Assembly: GCA_025175895.1 (NCBI GenBank)
Contig: CM046000.1
Span: forward strand, 95,588,753-95,652,752
Reading direction: 5' to 3'
Length of the DNA stretch: 64,000 nucleotides
DNA from: Wurfbainia villosa
Taxonomy: Eukaryota > Streptophyta > Magnoliopsida > Zingiberales > Zingiberaceae
The notes beneath the pieces were generated by a model. The model made no database searches, was not told where the DNA came from, and saw only the letters and a program-made list of their open reading frames with translations. Positions 31,347-43,140 of the stretch are shown here, one piece after another (position 1 is the stretch's first letter; every line of letters begins with the position of its first letter). Both the position numbers and the translations under genes were made by a program.

Positions 31347-33247
31347 TGAAGGGTTTTTCTTATCGAGTCCGTGAGGGGAAACTTTGCTTCCCACTTCACC
31401 TCGGTAGCTTGACCATGGCGATCCCTTCGATGTCCCTGGATTAAAAAAAAAATAATCCTAGACAAAAGGGATTGCCCAAACCACCAAGTCATCGTTGTGC
31501 TATTTGTTTAGAGAAGTCACTTGAACAAACTAGTTGTTCAAGCGACCATCCTCTATTCTATGAGTAGCCGCGGAATAGACGATGTCTGGATCACCGATTT
31601 TTTTATTTATGCTCGGGATCCAAGTATTATTTATCCATTTACAGATTTATAACATGCTTGTAATTGAAAAAGAAACACAAGTAACAAACAAAAGAAGAAA
31701 GTAGAATAGGTATACCTCTCGATCTTCTAATGTATGACCTTCCTCATTATGGACGTCGTGTGGGCGACGATCCACCAAAAGTCGAAGCTCCTAGATCGCA
31801 AATCTTCCTTCCTTGCTCTTCCAAAGAAAGAGGAAGAATAGAAACAAGGTTTTTCTCCTCTCTAGTATCAACCAACAAGGAACCAAAACTTTCCTTGCCG
31901 CCAGCCAACTAGATGAAGGAGAAGATGGTGGAAAACAACCAAGACACCAAGGGAAGCCCTATATCTTGTTTCCACCACCTAAGGAGAAGGAAAAGGGGTC
32001 TTTGGATGCTGCCCAAGGGCTGGGATAGGGCTGTGCGTGCCGTCAACCAAAGGAGGAAGAAGAAACAAAACTTTCCTTATTTGGTGCCACCCAAACCTCC
32101 TAAACCCTAAGCCTCCAAACCCTAATCCTAGCTTTCCTTATGGCCGGCCATGGAAGAGGGGAAGAAGAATAGGATGAGCTCATGCCAAGGTAGAGAGGAG
32201 AAGAATAGGGGCCGACCAACCTTTGGAAGAAGAAGGAATACCTCCTTGAGTTGCCGCCCACCCATAGCTCCCAAAACCCTAACCCTAGCCACCACTCCCA
32301 ATCCTAATCCAATTAGGATTGGTTGCTGACCAAGCTAATCCCCTCATCTATCCTTTTTCTTTCCGCCCACTTCATGACTCTATTTATAGATTTGGTCTCA
32401 AGCCATGAATTAATCTCATCCATTGGTTCTAGGGATTTAATCTCAACCGTCGGATCTAGAGATTTAATCTCAACCGTCTGATCTTAGAGATTTAATCTCT
32501 ATCAATGGATCTTATAGTTTTGTTTCTATCCATTGTATCTAAGCATCATGAGGTGTTAATAGGCTACATTAGGGACCATGAGGAGGAGTTGGGTCTTGGC
32601 CACCCATGGATCAAGCCCATATAAAGTCCGATCCACTAATGATGATCTAATCCACTAAAGGTTCATCATTAATCTACCTCACCAACCCCCATATGATAAT
32701 ATGGGCTCCATATATTATTTGTACATTTTCTCCCCGTGATTAAGATCTCGAATATCCATCGATTAATTAATTTGCTGACCATTAATTAAGCAACATCTAA
32801 CTCCTTGAGTAGTACCACTCAACCTTTTCATCATGCCGGACCAAGTCCACCTGCAGGGTTTACATGATGAACCTTATGAGCTCCTCAAGGGGACATCATC
32901 ATCCTAATATATAGGACACGGTTTCCTCCTATAATCAACGACACACCATATAAATAATATCATCTCCCAACTTACCGAGTCTATCGATTTAATCTATAAA
33001 TCTCGCCCATTGATAAATCAAAGAGATGAGTACTAAGTATATGTGCCCATTATTATATCGGGATTAAGAGCATGTACTAAATAATATCTGAGGTTCGATT
33101 CGATTATGTAGTCAGTAATAAATCGGATCACCTCTATATCGGTCCTGCTCAATACACACAAAGTGCACTAGTGTGATTCTATGGTCAAGACAAACCAATA
33201 CCAAATCACACTACAACCATTCCGATGGTTTGTCCAAAGCCATCTCG
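31347..33247 (-). repeat. Family A LTR (5' LTR of minus element), truncated
   Basis: Begins TGAAGGG on the plus strand and matches the reversed A LTR until GCCATCTCG at 33247. The last ~250 bp, which are the first bases of the LTR, are lost. It is the partner of the LTR at 2408-4507; shared features include the altered leader around 31730-32100. Confidence 0.9.
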
Positions 33248-33252
33248 CTAGA
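33248..33252. other. Deletion junction with five filler bases
   Basis: CTAGA lies between the truncated inverted LTR (ends 33247) and plus-strand pol sequence (TAAAAGGGGAAGTC from 33253). It matches neither side and looks like end-joining filler. Confidence 0.55.
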
Positions 33253-35028
33253 TAAAAGGGGAAGTCACTTCTTTAGTACCACCGGTACAAGAAGATATAC
33301 CACATGTCACCGCACCGCGTGTCACAGAGGATACACAGGAGATACCTCGTCGTAGTGGGAGGGTTTTAAGACAGCCTAATAGATTCATGTTCTTGGGAGA
33401 ATCTTCTGATTTTGTCCCTGGCGAACATGAACCTGATCCCTAGACATATGACGAGGCAATCCAAGATAAAGATGCAACATCTTGGCAAAATGTGATGAAT
33501 ACTGAGATTGAATCTATGGATTCAAATCGGGTCTGGGAGCTAGTAGAACCACCCGATGGTGTAAAAACCATTGGATGCAAGTGGATCTACAAAAGAAAGA
33601 GAGGAATAGATGGGAAGGTTGAGACCTTCAAAGCAAGGCTTGTTGCGAAGGGGTATACTCAGAAAGAGGGTATCGATTATGAGGAAACCTTTTCGCCGGT
33701 AGCCATGCTTAAGTCTATCCGGATTCTCTTATGCATAGCAGCTCATATGGATTATGAGGTGTGGCAGATGGATGTCAAGACAACATTCCTTAATGGAAGT
33801 CTTGAGGAAAACATCTATATGAAGCAACCAGAGGGATTCATTGCAAAGGGCAAAGAGCATCTTGTATGTAAGCTTAATCGGTCCATTTATGGATTGAAGC
33901 AAGCTTCAAGGTCTTGGAACATCCGATTTGATGAGTTAATCTAGTCTTATGGATTTATTCAACGTCCAGATGAGTCTTGTGTATACAAGAGATGTGACAG
34001 AAACGTAGTGGTATTTCTTGTACTATACTTAGATGATATTTTGTTGATTGACAACAATATCAAGGTGTTATCGGACGTAAGGGTATGGTTGTCCAAACAG
34101 TTTGATATGAAGGACTTGGGAGAAGTGGGACACATCCTTGGGATCAAGGTTATAAGGGAGCGCAGTAAAAGGATGTTGTGCTTATCCCAAGCTTCATACA
34201 TATACACGATTATGGATCATTTTAGCATGCAGAACTCCAAGAAGGGTTTTCTGCCTTTTAGGCATGGATTTCCTTTATCTAAGGAGATTTGTCCTAAAAC
34301 ATCTGAGGAGATAGAGGAGATGAAGGTGGTTCCTTATGCTTCGGCAGTAGGAAGCCTCATGTATGCGATGCTATGTACGAGACCAGATATCTGCTATGTC
34401 GTGGGCATGGTCAGCAGATATCAGAGTAATCCAGGACAGGGACATTAGACTGTGGTAAAGCATATATTGAAGTACCTGAGAAGGACTAGGGATTATATGC
34501 TAGTTTACCAGGCAAACCAATTACTCCGTGTTGGTTACACGGGTTTCGACTTCCAATCTGATAGGGATAACAGTAGTTCTACCTCAGGTTTTGTGTTTAC
34601 TTTGGGAGGTGGAGCCATTGTTTGGAGGAGTGTCAAGCAGAAATGCATGGCAGACTCCACCATGGAAGCTGAGTATGTGACAGCCTCTGACGCGACCAAA
34701 GAAGTTGTATGGCTCAGGAACTTTTTGATGGACTTGGATTTGATTCCTGGTTTGCCCAGAACTATCACAATTTATTGTGATAATAGTGGTGTAGTTGCAA
34801 ACTCGAAGGAACCACGAGCCCATAAGGCAAGTAAGCACATAGAGCGCAAGTACCACCTGATACGAGAAATCATAAAGAGAGGAGAAGTTGCTGTGGCCAA
34901 GATTGCACCGGAGGATAACCTGGAAGATCCTTTCACTAAGGCCCTTCCGGCGAGAGCTTTTGAGAGACATGTGGAGGGAATGAGGATAAGATGTATGGCA
35001 GTTTGAGGACAGCATAGTCTTTTAGTAT
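33253..35028 (+). pseudogene. pol: Family A pol (linker, RT, RNase H) of the outer element
   Basis: Starts abruptly in the integrase-RT linker. RT blocks: CKWIYKRK, KARLVAKGYTQ, QMDVKTTFLNG, SIYGLKQASRSW; a stop near 33943; then LYLDDILLI, where the YVDD box reads YLDD; a stop near 34448 (TGG to TAG). RNase H follows (GFDFQSD, ADSTMEAEYVTA, IYCDNSGVVANS) and runs to its natural end MRIRCMAV at 35006. It shows where the other copies lost their pol end. The 5' half of the element is deleted. Confidence 0.9.
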
Positions 35029-35039
35029 AAGTGGGAGAT
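35029..35039 (+). promoter_or_regulatory. Polypurine tract of outer element
   Basis: AAGTGGGAGAT directly before the 3' LTR. The last two bases (AT) are the same two extra bases seen left of the 5' LTR stub at 2243-2244. Confidence 0.85.
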
Positions 35040-37003
35040 TGTTGGGATGTATATTGAAAAGTCTATCTTTTATATGAACATCTTTATTTTGAAATAAGAA
35101 TCACATAATCATTGTTTGCATATTTTTATGGTTATGCATATTGTCTAATACATTACATTGTAGATAACATGGTGTGTGGTGTCACACGGGAGACCATGTT
35201 ATCGACTCCTTGTAAAGTATAAGTAAAGGCTCACAATCGAGATGGCTTTGGACAAACCATCGGAATGGTTGTAGTCTGATTTGGTATTGGTTTGTCTTGA
35301 CCATAGACTCACACTAGTGCACTTTGTGTGTATTGAGAAGGACTGACTTAGAGGTGATTCGATTTATTGCTGACTACATAATCAAATCAAACCTCAGATA
35401 TTATATTGTACATACTCTTAATCCCGATATAATAACGGGCACATATACTTAGTATTCATTTCATTGATTTACCAATGGGCGAGATTTATAGATTAAATCG
35501 ATAGGCACGGTAAGTTGAGAAATGATATTATTTATATTGTGTGTCATTTATTATAGGAGTAAACCGTGTCTTATATATTAGGATGATGATGTCCCCTTGA
35601 GGAGCTCATAAGGTTCATCATGTAAACCCTGCAGGTGGACTTGGTCCGGCATGATGAAAAGGTTGAGTGGTACTACTCATGGAGTTAGATGTTGATTAAT
35701 TAATGGTTAGTAAATTAATTAATCGACGGACATTCGAGATCTTAAACACGGGGAGAAAATATACAAATAATATATGGAGCCCATATTATCTTATGGGGGT
35801 TGGTGAGGTAGATCAATGATAATCTTTTAGTGGATTGAATTATCATTAATGGATCGGTCTTTATGTGGGCTTTATCCATGGGTGGCCAAGATCCACTCCT
35901 CCTCATGGTCCCTATTGTAGCCTATTAACACCTCATGAAGCTTAGATCCAATGGATAGAAACAAAACTCTAGATCCAAAGGTAGAGATTAAATCTCTAAG
36001 ATCTAATGGTTGAGATTATATCTCTGGATCCAACGGTTGAGATTATATCTCTGGATCCAACGGTTGAGATTATATCTCTGGATCCAACGGTTGAGATTAA
36101 ATCCCTAGAACCAACGGTGGAGATTAAAACATGGCTTATCCCTAACTCTATAAAAGGAGGGCAAGGGGTGGGCGGCAACTAATGAATCCTAATTTAGATA
36201 GGATTAGGGTTTGAAGGCTTAGGGTTTTGGATGCTTGGGCGACAAGAAGAATAGGGTTGGCGGCACCAAATAAGGAATCTATTTCCTTATCTCCTCCTTC
36301 TTCAATCTTGCCGGTGCCCAAAAAGCTCCTCCCACACCTTGGCCGGTGTCCAAAGCCTCTCTTCTCCTTCTCCTTGGCTGGTGGAAACAAGATTTAGGGC
36401 TTTCCCTTGTTGTCTTGGCCGGATTCCACCTTAATCTCTTCTTCCTTCTATGCCGGCGGCAAGCTCCAACATTGGATGTTGGTGGTTGGTTGAAAGAAGG
36501 AAAGGAGCTTTGTTTCTATTCTTCCTCTTGCTCGGAACGAGCAAGGAAAGAGATTGGCGATCTAGGAGCTTCACTTTTGGTAGATCGTCGCCCACACGAC
36601 GTCTGAAAGAAGGAAGGTCATACATTAGAAGATCGAGAGGTATATCGATTCTATATTCTCTTTTGTAACATATTTGTTTTTGTTTTTCAATTATGAGCAT
36701 GATATATTCTGTTTATGGCTAAATAATACTTGGATCCCGAACATAAATACGAAAGCCGGCGATCCGGACATCGTCTATTTCGCGGCTACTCGTAGAATAG
36801 AGGTTGTTCACTTGAACAACAAGTTTGTTCAAGTGACCTCTCTAAACGAATAGCACGACGATGACTTGGTTGTTTGGGCAATCCCTTTTGTCTAGGATTA
36901 AATTTTTAATCTAGGGACGGAGATGGGATCGCCATGAACAAGCGACCGAGGTGAAGTTGGAAGCGAAGTTTCCCCTCACGGATCAATGAAACGAAACCCT
37001 TCA
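35040..37003 (+). repeat. Family A 3' LTR of the outer element
   Basis: 1964 bp, TGTTGGG...ACCCTTCA, flanked on the right by ACTTT (37004-37008). It has four rounds of a GGATCCAACGGTTGAGATTA repeat at about 36000-36110, TATA (CTATAAAAGG) near 36150 and the U5 inverted repeat near 36812. Confidence 0.93.
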
Positions 37004-37008
37004 ACTTT

Positions 37009-38320
37009 GGCTTCATCAAACATCACTCGTAAATGGGTGGACTATAAAGGTGATTACTGGGTATGTAACAAATTATGCAAAGGGATGTAAGTGATGTAGA
37101 TGAGATCTATCCCTTCTATATGACGGGAGTGACATCGTTATTCTTGATAGAGTGAGACCACTAAGTGCATGGTCATGCCAAAATGAGTCAATATGAGATA
37201 TTGAGCTCATTTGATTAGAGTGAGTCTATTTGGAGTTCAAGATATAGATTGTACCGAGGATGACACGGTCTATGCCTCAATTGGTCAATCTAGATATCAA
37301 GGATAGAGGGACATTGTCACATATTGTGAGAGTCACAATTAGTAGTCACAAAAGTGATGTTGGAACTCAATATTCTTGTAGCTTGGGTAGCAATGGTGTG
37401 TTGGTAGATATCGCTCATTGCTTATGTTCCTAAATCGATTTAAAAGCATTACCAACGTTACAAGAACCTATAGGGTCACACACAAATGGCAATTAGATGG
37501 AGATTGAGTTCATATGATGAACCATGAGGATTAGGTTCATGGGATGAACCAAATTGGATTAAAGGTAATCCAAATTAGACTAATTGTGTTAGATTCAATT
37601 TAATTCAAGTGTTGAATGAGTCTAATTTAGATTTGATTCATTGAGTCAATTTAAAATAATGAATAGAGATTCATTAAACCAAATTGACTTGAATCAAATG
37701 GTTGGATTTGATCAACCATGGGAGATAAGAGGTCAAGTTTGACTTGACTTGAGAGGGAAGATGAATGGTCAATTTTGACTTGACCAATTGCCATGTCATG
37801 GTGACTTGGCATGGGAGCCAGCCAATGATGATGTTCCACATCATCATGGACTCATCATGGGGTGCCACCTCATGAGGGAGACCAAGAGCCATTGGCTCTT
37901 GGAGTTACATGCATGTATGTAACCCCCCAAATAGTGGCTAACCACTTTGATGGGTTATCAAAGTGAGAAGTTAAGTGTGTAACTTCATCATCTTCTTCTT
38001 TGGCTCTTCCCTCAAGCTCTCCCCTTCTCCTTTGCCGTGGGTTTCTTAGTGTGCTAGCACACTCTAAGTGATCTTCTCCACCTATTGCTTGTGTGGATAC
38101 CAATAGAGGAGTGTACACTTTACACTCTCGAGTTCCGGTAAACCATTTGGACGAGCGGGATAAGAGAAGGGTGTCGCATCAAGAGTAACGCTCTTAACAT
38201 GTAGATCTAGAGTAGATCTAATATTTTAAATACGTACATGTAGTTTTTGTTTATCTTCGCACGGATCCGTGACCGACTTTCGAGGTTTCCGCAATGCAAA
38301 AAGTGGTTTTTGCAGCTCGG
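37009..38320 (+). repeat. LTR-like noncoding sequence of an unassigned retroelement
   Basis: No gene. Once the A insertion is removed this continues 2224-2242. The run of regulatory-looking sequence and the CTTTCGAGGTTTCCGCAATGC stretch near 38278 recall the R-U5 end of copia LTRs, but no second copy, PBS or clear end is present in the window. A perfect 16-bp palindrome AGTGTGCTAGCACACT lies at 38048-38063. From about 38330 the sequence is a minus-strand gag, so the border is a rearrangement or insertion edge. Confidence 0.45.
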
Positions 38321-38334
38321 ATAGTCCAACAATA

Positions 38335-38597
38335 TGCTCATGCTGCTTCTGTAGCTCAGGTACCATCACGGCTAGCATGATGCAACTCACTAGTTCAGAA
38401 TCACTCTCATGTTTCTGACGGGCCAACAATTAGTCCAGAGTTGCATCATCACTAGGATGGGAGGGAAGAGGCACTTCGAGGACATATGCAAGTTTTTCAG
38501 CCTTGAGAACAATTCTCAAGTTTCTAAGTCATTCCAAGAAGTTCGGCCCAGTCAGTTTATTCGAATCTAAAATATAGCACAAATTCAAAGACATCAT
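38335..38597 (-). pseudogene. gag: Family D copia gag fragment
   Basis: On the minus strand, from a start at about 38597, the reading shows NKLTGPNFLE, LRNLRIVLKAEKLAYVLE and SCIMLAVMVPELQKQHEH, the conserved N-terminal gag blocks of plant Ty1/copia elements. Two in-frame stops interrupt it, including a TGG-to-TAG change in the LRNL block. Homology ends after QKQHEH, where unrelated LTR-like sequence begins. It belongs to the PBS and LTR further right. No pol of this element remains. Confidence 0.75.
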
Positions 38598-39743
38598 GAT
38601 CAAGCGATTAACCTAGAAATACAAATCGAGCATATATGAGAAAGATGATTTAAAATGCATCCACATACATTTATAAAATCTCATTCATTTTTTGAAATAA
38701 AAAACCCTTAAAATTAATTCGGGAGATCGTAGGTCCATCTCCGAATGGGTTGATATCCAACATAGATAAGAACAACCTCGGAGTGAGTCGAACAAGCCAT
38801 TCTTAGCTATGATGGTAGGTATCAAGTATACCGATTACATATCATGTATATGTAACTATCACAATGTGTTATCAACTAATTGAATGTTCACACATACATT
38901 GGGTTGTTAACACATTAGCAAGTGTGCATCATATGCATAGCACCCAACTTCACCTCTCTTCACATCGACCTTGGAGTGAGTCCAACAAATCAATGCTCCA
39001 AGTTAGAGTCGACCCATCAATCACAAAATAGTTTTAATATGGTTAGAGTGCATTCAACCAATTAGCCAGACTTTGAGTGAGTCCAACAACCCAAACTAAC
39101 GATTGACCTCTGACTCTTACCATATTAGTGTTAAACTATTCCAATGATTTGAATATGTTCAGGTTTGAGCCGGGCTTGGAGTGAGTCCAACAACCCAAAC
39201 AAGAAACAGAACTCTGATTCTAACCATATTAATGGAAGGTGTAGGCTTTAATATTGTGTAAGGGTTTTAATGTCTCATCCTCTTTGCATGCAAATAACTA
39301 TTATCTACATGGCATGGCACACATGACATACATCTATATGTCACGACACACATGACATAATGATATGCATCTAATGCAATTACATGACATACAATTATGA
39401 CATGTACAAATAGTTTCCTTATTTGTCATAACTATTTTGGAAATAAAATATGTTTTAGATTTGATTTCTCAAATCAAATCATGATTAAATTAGGAAACAA
39501 ATTTCCAAATCTAATTGCATATTTTATTTATGGAAAGTGTTAATTAAGGAAACTCAAATCTAATTTAGGAAACAAATTTCTTAAATTGTAATTTCCTAAT
39601 CATATTAGGAAACTTCCAATTTGAATTTCTTTACAAATTAAAATTTTCATAAATACTTCTAAACTTTCCAAAAGTAGAATATTCCCATAAATATAATTAT
39701 GACTATCGTAAAATAATTTTATGATTATGTCGAAATACAACCG
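38598..39743 (-). other. Family D leader region
   Basis: About 1.15 kb, AT-rich, without an ORF, between gag and PBS. It holds four copies of a ~19-bp motif (CTTGGAGTGAGTCCAACAA) at 38776, 38969, 39071 and 39175, and repeated GGAAACAAATTTC tracts at 39490-39620. Confidence 0.6.
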
Positions 39744-39756
39744 GGCTCTGATACCA
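39744..39756 (-). promoter_or_regulatory. Primer binding site of element D
   Basis: GGCTCTGATACCA on the plus strand, the exact complement of TGGTATCAGAGCC, next to an LTR end (TGTTGGG) at 39758. Confidence 0.85.
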
Positions 39757-39757
39757 C

Positions 39758-40216
39758 TGTTGGGTTTCCTTGGCACTACGGCGAGTGTGTATTCGAATAC
39801 GTTTCGTAAACATGACACAGCGGAAGCAAAAATAAGTAATAAACTAATTTTATTACAACATACACATCACACGCACGTAGGATACAACATGTGCAGACAT
39901 AATCACTATTTAAAATTTTGCAATAAAAGGAAATTTATTCTAGTTATACCTGACGTATCACGTGTAGTGGGAATGACATCAACTGTAGCTACCCTCACTA
40001 GAATCGCCTCTATCCATATCCACGTCGTGTATCGTCGGGATAGCTTCACAAAGCCATGAGGCTCGTCTTTGCAAAAGTCACTAGCCTCAAGTCAAAGACG
40101 ATGTGATCCGAGAGATGATCACAATCCGAATCAAATTCGGATCTAAAAATGAGCTCCACGAACTCGCTTCTCGGAAGAGGTTTTCGTCAACCAATTGATG
40201 AAACCTTGGTCCTCCA
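39758..40216 (-). repeat. Family D LTR (5' LTR, partial; outer end uncertain)
   Basis: Begins TGTTGGGTTTCCTTGG beside the PBS. On the minus strand it has the TTTTTGCTTCCGCTG stretch common near the R-U5 end of copia LTRs. No second LTR is in the window. The end at about 40216 is placed where the sequence changes to an AT-rich stretch that I assign to element E; it could be tens of bases off. Confidence 0.5.
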
Positions 40217-40503
40217 TGTAAGATACTGGAAAATACAAATATTGGAAAAAATATTAATAATAAAAAAAATAATGCTTGTTAATTAGGAAAATATCCTATG
40301 GAATTTTCCAAGAATTTTAGAAATTTTCCTAGACTTAAATGGAAATTTCTATGGCTATAACGGGGAAAGATTTAATAGGCTTTAGGAAAGCATGTTTGGG
40401 TCATCTGGGTATGAGGGGCTTAATAGGGTTTAATTGACTTAAGTTTAATTATAAAACTCTAAGGTCAATGGATTTAATGGATTGATCAGTGCCGGACCCA
40501 ATT

Positions 40504-40508
40504 GTTTT
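40504..40508. repeat. Target site duplication GTTTT (left of solo LTR)
   Basis: GTTTT here and at 42413-42417 flank the solo A LTR exactly. Confidence 0.85.
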
Positions 40509-42412
40509 TGTAGGGATGTATACTGAAAAGTCTATCTTTTGTATGAACATCTTTATTTTGAAATAAGAATCACATGATAATTGTTTGCATATTTTAATGG
40601 TTATGCAATATTTTCTAATACATTACATTGTAGATAACATGGTGTGTGGTGTCACACGGGAGATAATGTTATCGGCTCCTTGTAAAGTATAAGTGAAGCT
40701 CACAACCGAGATGGCTTTAGACAAACCATCGGAATGGTTGTAGTGTGATTTGGTATTGGTTTGTCTTGACCATAGAATCACACTAGTGCACTTTGTGTGT
40801 ATTGAGCAGGACCGACTTAGAGGTGATTCGATTTATTGCTGACTACATAATCGAATCGGACATCAGATATTATTTTGTACGTGCTCTTAATCCCGATATA
40901 ATAATGGACATATATACATAGTATTCATTTCTTTGATTTTCCAATGGGCGAGATTTATAGATTAAATCGATAGGCTCGGTAAGTTGGGAGATGATATTAT
41001 TTATATGGTGTGTCGTTGATTATAGGCGAAAACCGTGTCCTATATATTAGGATGATGATGTCCCCTTGAGGAGCTCATAAGGTTCATCATGTAAACCCTG
41101 TAGGTGGACTTGGTCCGGCATGATGAAAAGGTTGAGTGATACTACTCATGGAGTTAGATGTTGATTAATTAATGGTCAGTAAATTAATTAATCGATGGAT
41201 ATTTGAGATCTTAAACACGGGGAGAAAATATACAAATAATATATGGAGCCCATATTTTCTTATGGGGGTTGGTGAGGTAGATCAATGATAATCCTTTAGT
41301 GGATTGGATTATCATTAATGGATCGGACTTTATGTGGGCTTGATCCATGGGTGGCCAAGATCCAACTCCTCCTCATGGTCCTTAATGTAGCCTATTAACA
41401 CCTCATGAAGCTTAGATCCAATGGATAGAAACAAAACTCTAGATCCAAAGGTAGAGATTAAATCTCTAAGATCCGACGGTTGAGATTAAATTTCTAGATC
41501 CAATGGTTGAGATTAAATCCCTAGAACCAATGGTGGAGATTCAAAGGAGACTTATCCCTAACTCTATAAAAGGATTTTGAGGGGTTGGCGTGGAGGATCA
41601 ATCAAGAGAAGCTAGGGTTTTGGAGGTTGGCGGCAAGACATAGGAGCTAGGGTTTTGGCTTGGGCGGCACCTAATAAGGAAAGGTTTCCTTGCCTTCTTC
41701 TTCTTCTTCAAGCTGTCGGCGCCCCTTGAGCTCCTTCTAACCCTTGGCCGGCATCCAAACTCCCTCTTCTCCTCCTCCTTGGCCGGTGGAACAAAGGTTT
41801 AGGGTCCTCTCTTGAAGCTTTTGGCCGGCAACCCTTAATCTCTTCTTCCTTCTTGGCCGGCGGAAAAGCTCCATCCTTGGAGGTTGTTGGTTGGTTGAAA
41901 GAAAGAATAGAGCTTTGTTTCTATTCTTCCTCTTGCTCAGAATGAGCAAGGAAGGAAGATTGGCGATCTAGGAGCTTCAACTTTTGGTAGATCGTCGCCT
42001 ACACGACATCCGAAAGGAGGAAGGTCATACATTAGAAGATCGAGAGGTATATCTATTCTCTATTCTCTTTTGTTAATTGCTTGTATTTGTTTTTCCAATT
42101 ATGAGCATGATATATTCTGTTTGTGGATAAATAATACTTGGATCCCGAACATAAATACAAAAGTCGGCGATTCGTACATCGTCTATTCCGCGGCTACTCG
42201 TAGAATAGAGGTTGGTCGCTTTAACAACGAGTTTGTTCAAGTGACCTCTCTAAATGAATAGCACGACGATGACTTGGTTGTTTGGGCAATCCCTTTTGTC
42301 CAGGATTAATTTTTTTTAATCCGGGGGCATCGATGGGATCGCCATGAACAAGCAACCGAGGTAAAGTGGGAAGCGAAGTTTCCTCTCATGGATCAATGAA
42401 ACCAACCCATCA
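40509..42412 (+). mobile_element. Solo LTR of family A
   Basis: A full A LTR (TGTAGGGATG...CCCATCA, 1904 bp) with the 5-bp duplication GTTTT on both sides and no PBS or PPT. This is the product of LTR-LTR recombination that removed the internal region and one LTR. U5 hairpin region near 42218; the left arm is slightly decayed (TTTAACAA). Confidence 0.92.
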
Positions 42413-42417
42413 GTTTT

Positions 42418-43140
42418 TCCCTAAACCTGACCCGATATTTTCTTACCCGACCCGCTACTCAATAATAACACCAAGCGTTAATGTTTCCTTTAGTTTTTCT
42501 TTCTCCCGACCGTTTCTCTCGACGCGGCCGATCGTCTCCTCTTCGTCTCCGAAGCGACGAGGTCGAGCTCCTTCTCTCGATTGAAGATCCGGTTGGAGGG
42601 CAGGCTGATCGTTCTCCCGATCATGCGCCTCACCGCATCGCCGCCTGCTCACTTGTCGCCACTCGTGCCCAAGCTCGATCTGCTGTCATGCAAGCCCATC
42701 GCATGCAGCCGTCAACCTCTAGTCCGGGAGCCAGCTCGGTGAGGTTGTCTCCGACATCGCTGGCCACTCGCAACCATTCATAACCTCCAACCCATCACCG
42801 TCACTCCTTTTTCTCTGCATCGAGCCCGCCGGAGCGATCTATTGTTGCCGCCACTTAAGCACGCTGCGCCGTCGTCAGAGCAAGGTTAGGGCACGAGTCT
42901 TTATTGGTTTTCAGTCAATCTATTCCATTACTGGACTCGTCACCACCTTTACACCCCTCATTGTGAGCATTGGATCCAGGGTTTCCCTCTTGCGGTTGCT
43001 GCTGCGACGATCGCCAAGAGCTCAATTTCACAGCCACAAACAAATCTATGGCACCCTTCATTGATAGCCTCTGCTATGACATCCCCATCCTAGCTCGCTG
43101 TTGTTTCTCCCCACAGCAAGCTAGACCAGTGGTAAGTATT
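42418..43140 (+). other. GC-rich stretch without recognisable gene
   Basis: CpG-rich sequence (42480-42960), unlike its surroundings. A 100-codon frame at 42481-42783 has no recognisable domain, is rich in S, R and A, and overlaps an open frame on the other strand. Placed in the E LTR, it fits the structured GC-rich R region seen in some plant gypsy LTRs. A remnant of a host 5' UTR is the alternative. Confidence 0.4.

Larger units (their letters stand above)
2408..33247 (-). mobile_element. Inner minus-strand family A copia element, split by B and by the tandem A array
   Basis: Along the plus strand one meets its 3' LTR (2408-4507), PPT, RNase H, [B element], RT and linker, [tandem A array], integrase, protease, gag, leader, PBS (31332-31344) and a truncated 5' LTR (31347-33247). 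The pieces join cleanly across both insertions once the duplications GCTAA and CCCAT are counted. Gag and integrase carry internal deletions, so this copy could not have encoded its own proteins in its present form. It lies inside the 5' LTR of the outer A element; its right end was lost with the deletion at 33247/33253, so its own duplication cannot be tested. Confidence 0.88.
2243..37003 (+). mobile_element. Outer family A copia element (5' LTR stub, partial pol, 3' LTR) split by nested insertions
   Basis: The first 163 bp of an A LTR lie at 2245-2407. The rest of the element resumes at 33253 with pol and ends with a full 3' LTR at 35040-37003. The stub and the 3' LTR share marks not seen in the other A copies, such as a TGTTGGG start and CACATAATCATT where others read CACATGATCATT. 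ACTTT flanks both ends (2238-2242 and 37004-37008). On the left, two extra bases AT lie between the duplication and the LTR; these equal the two bases between the PPT and the LTR start. A minus-strand A element sits inside the 5' LTR. PBS, leader, gag, protease and integrase of this copy are deleted. Confidence 0.8.

Noticed and set aside
38048..38063. 16-bp palindrome AGTGTGCTAGCACACT as an operator-like site
   Set aside because: It occurs once, in an unassigned LTR-like stretch, with no second copy to show conservation; noted only within that feature.
42481..42783. Possible host gene exon (100-codon GC-rich frame)
   Set aside because: No recognisable domain, composition follows CpG richness, both strands are open, and the position fits the LTR of element E.
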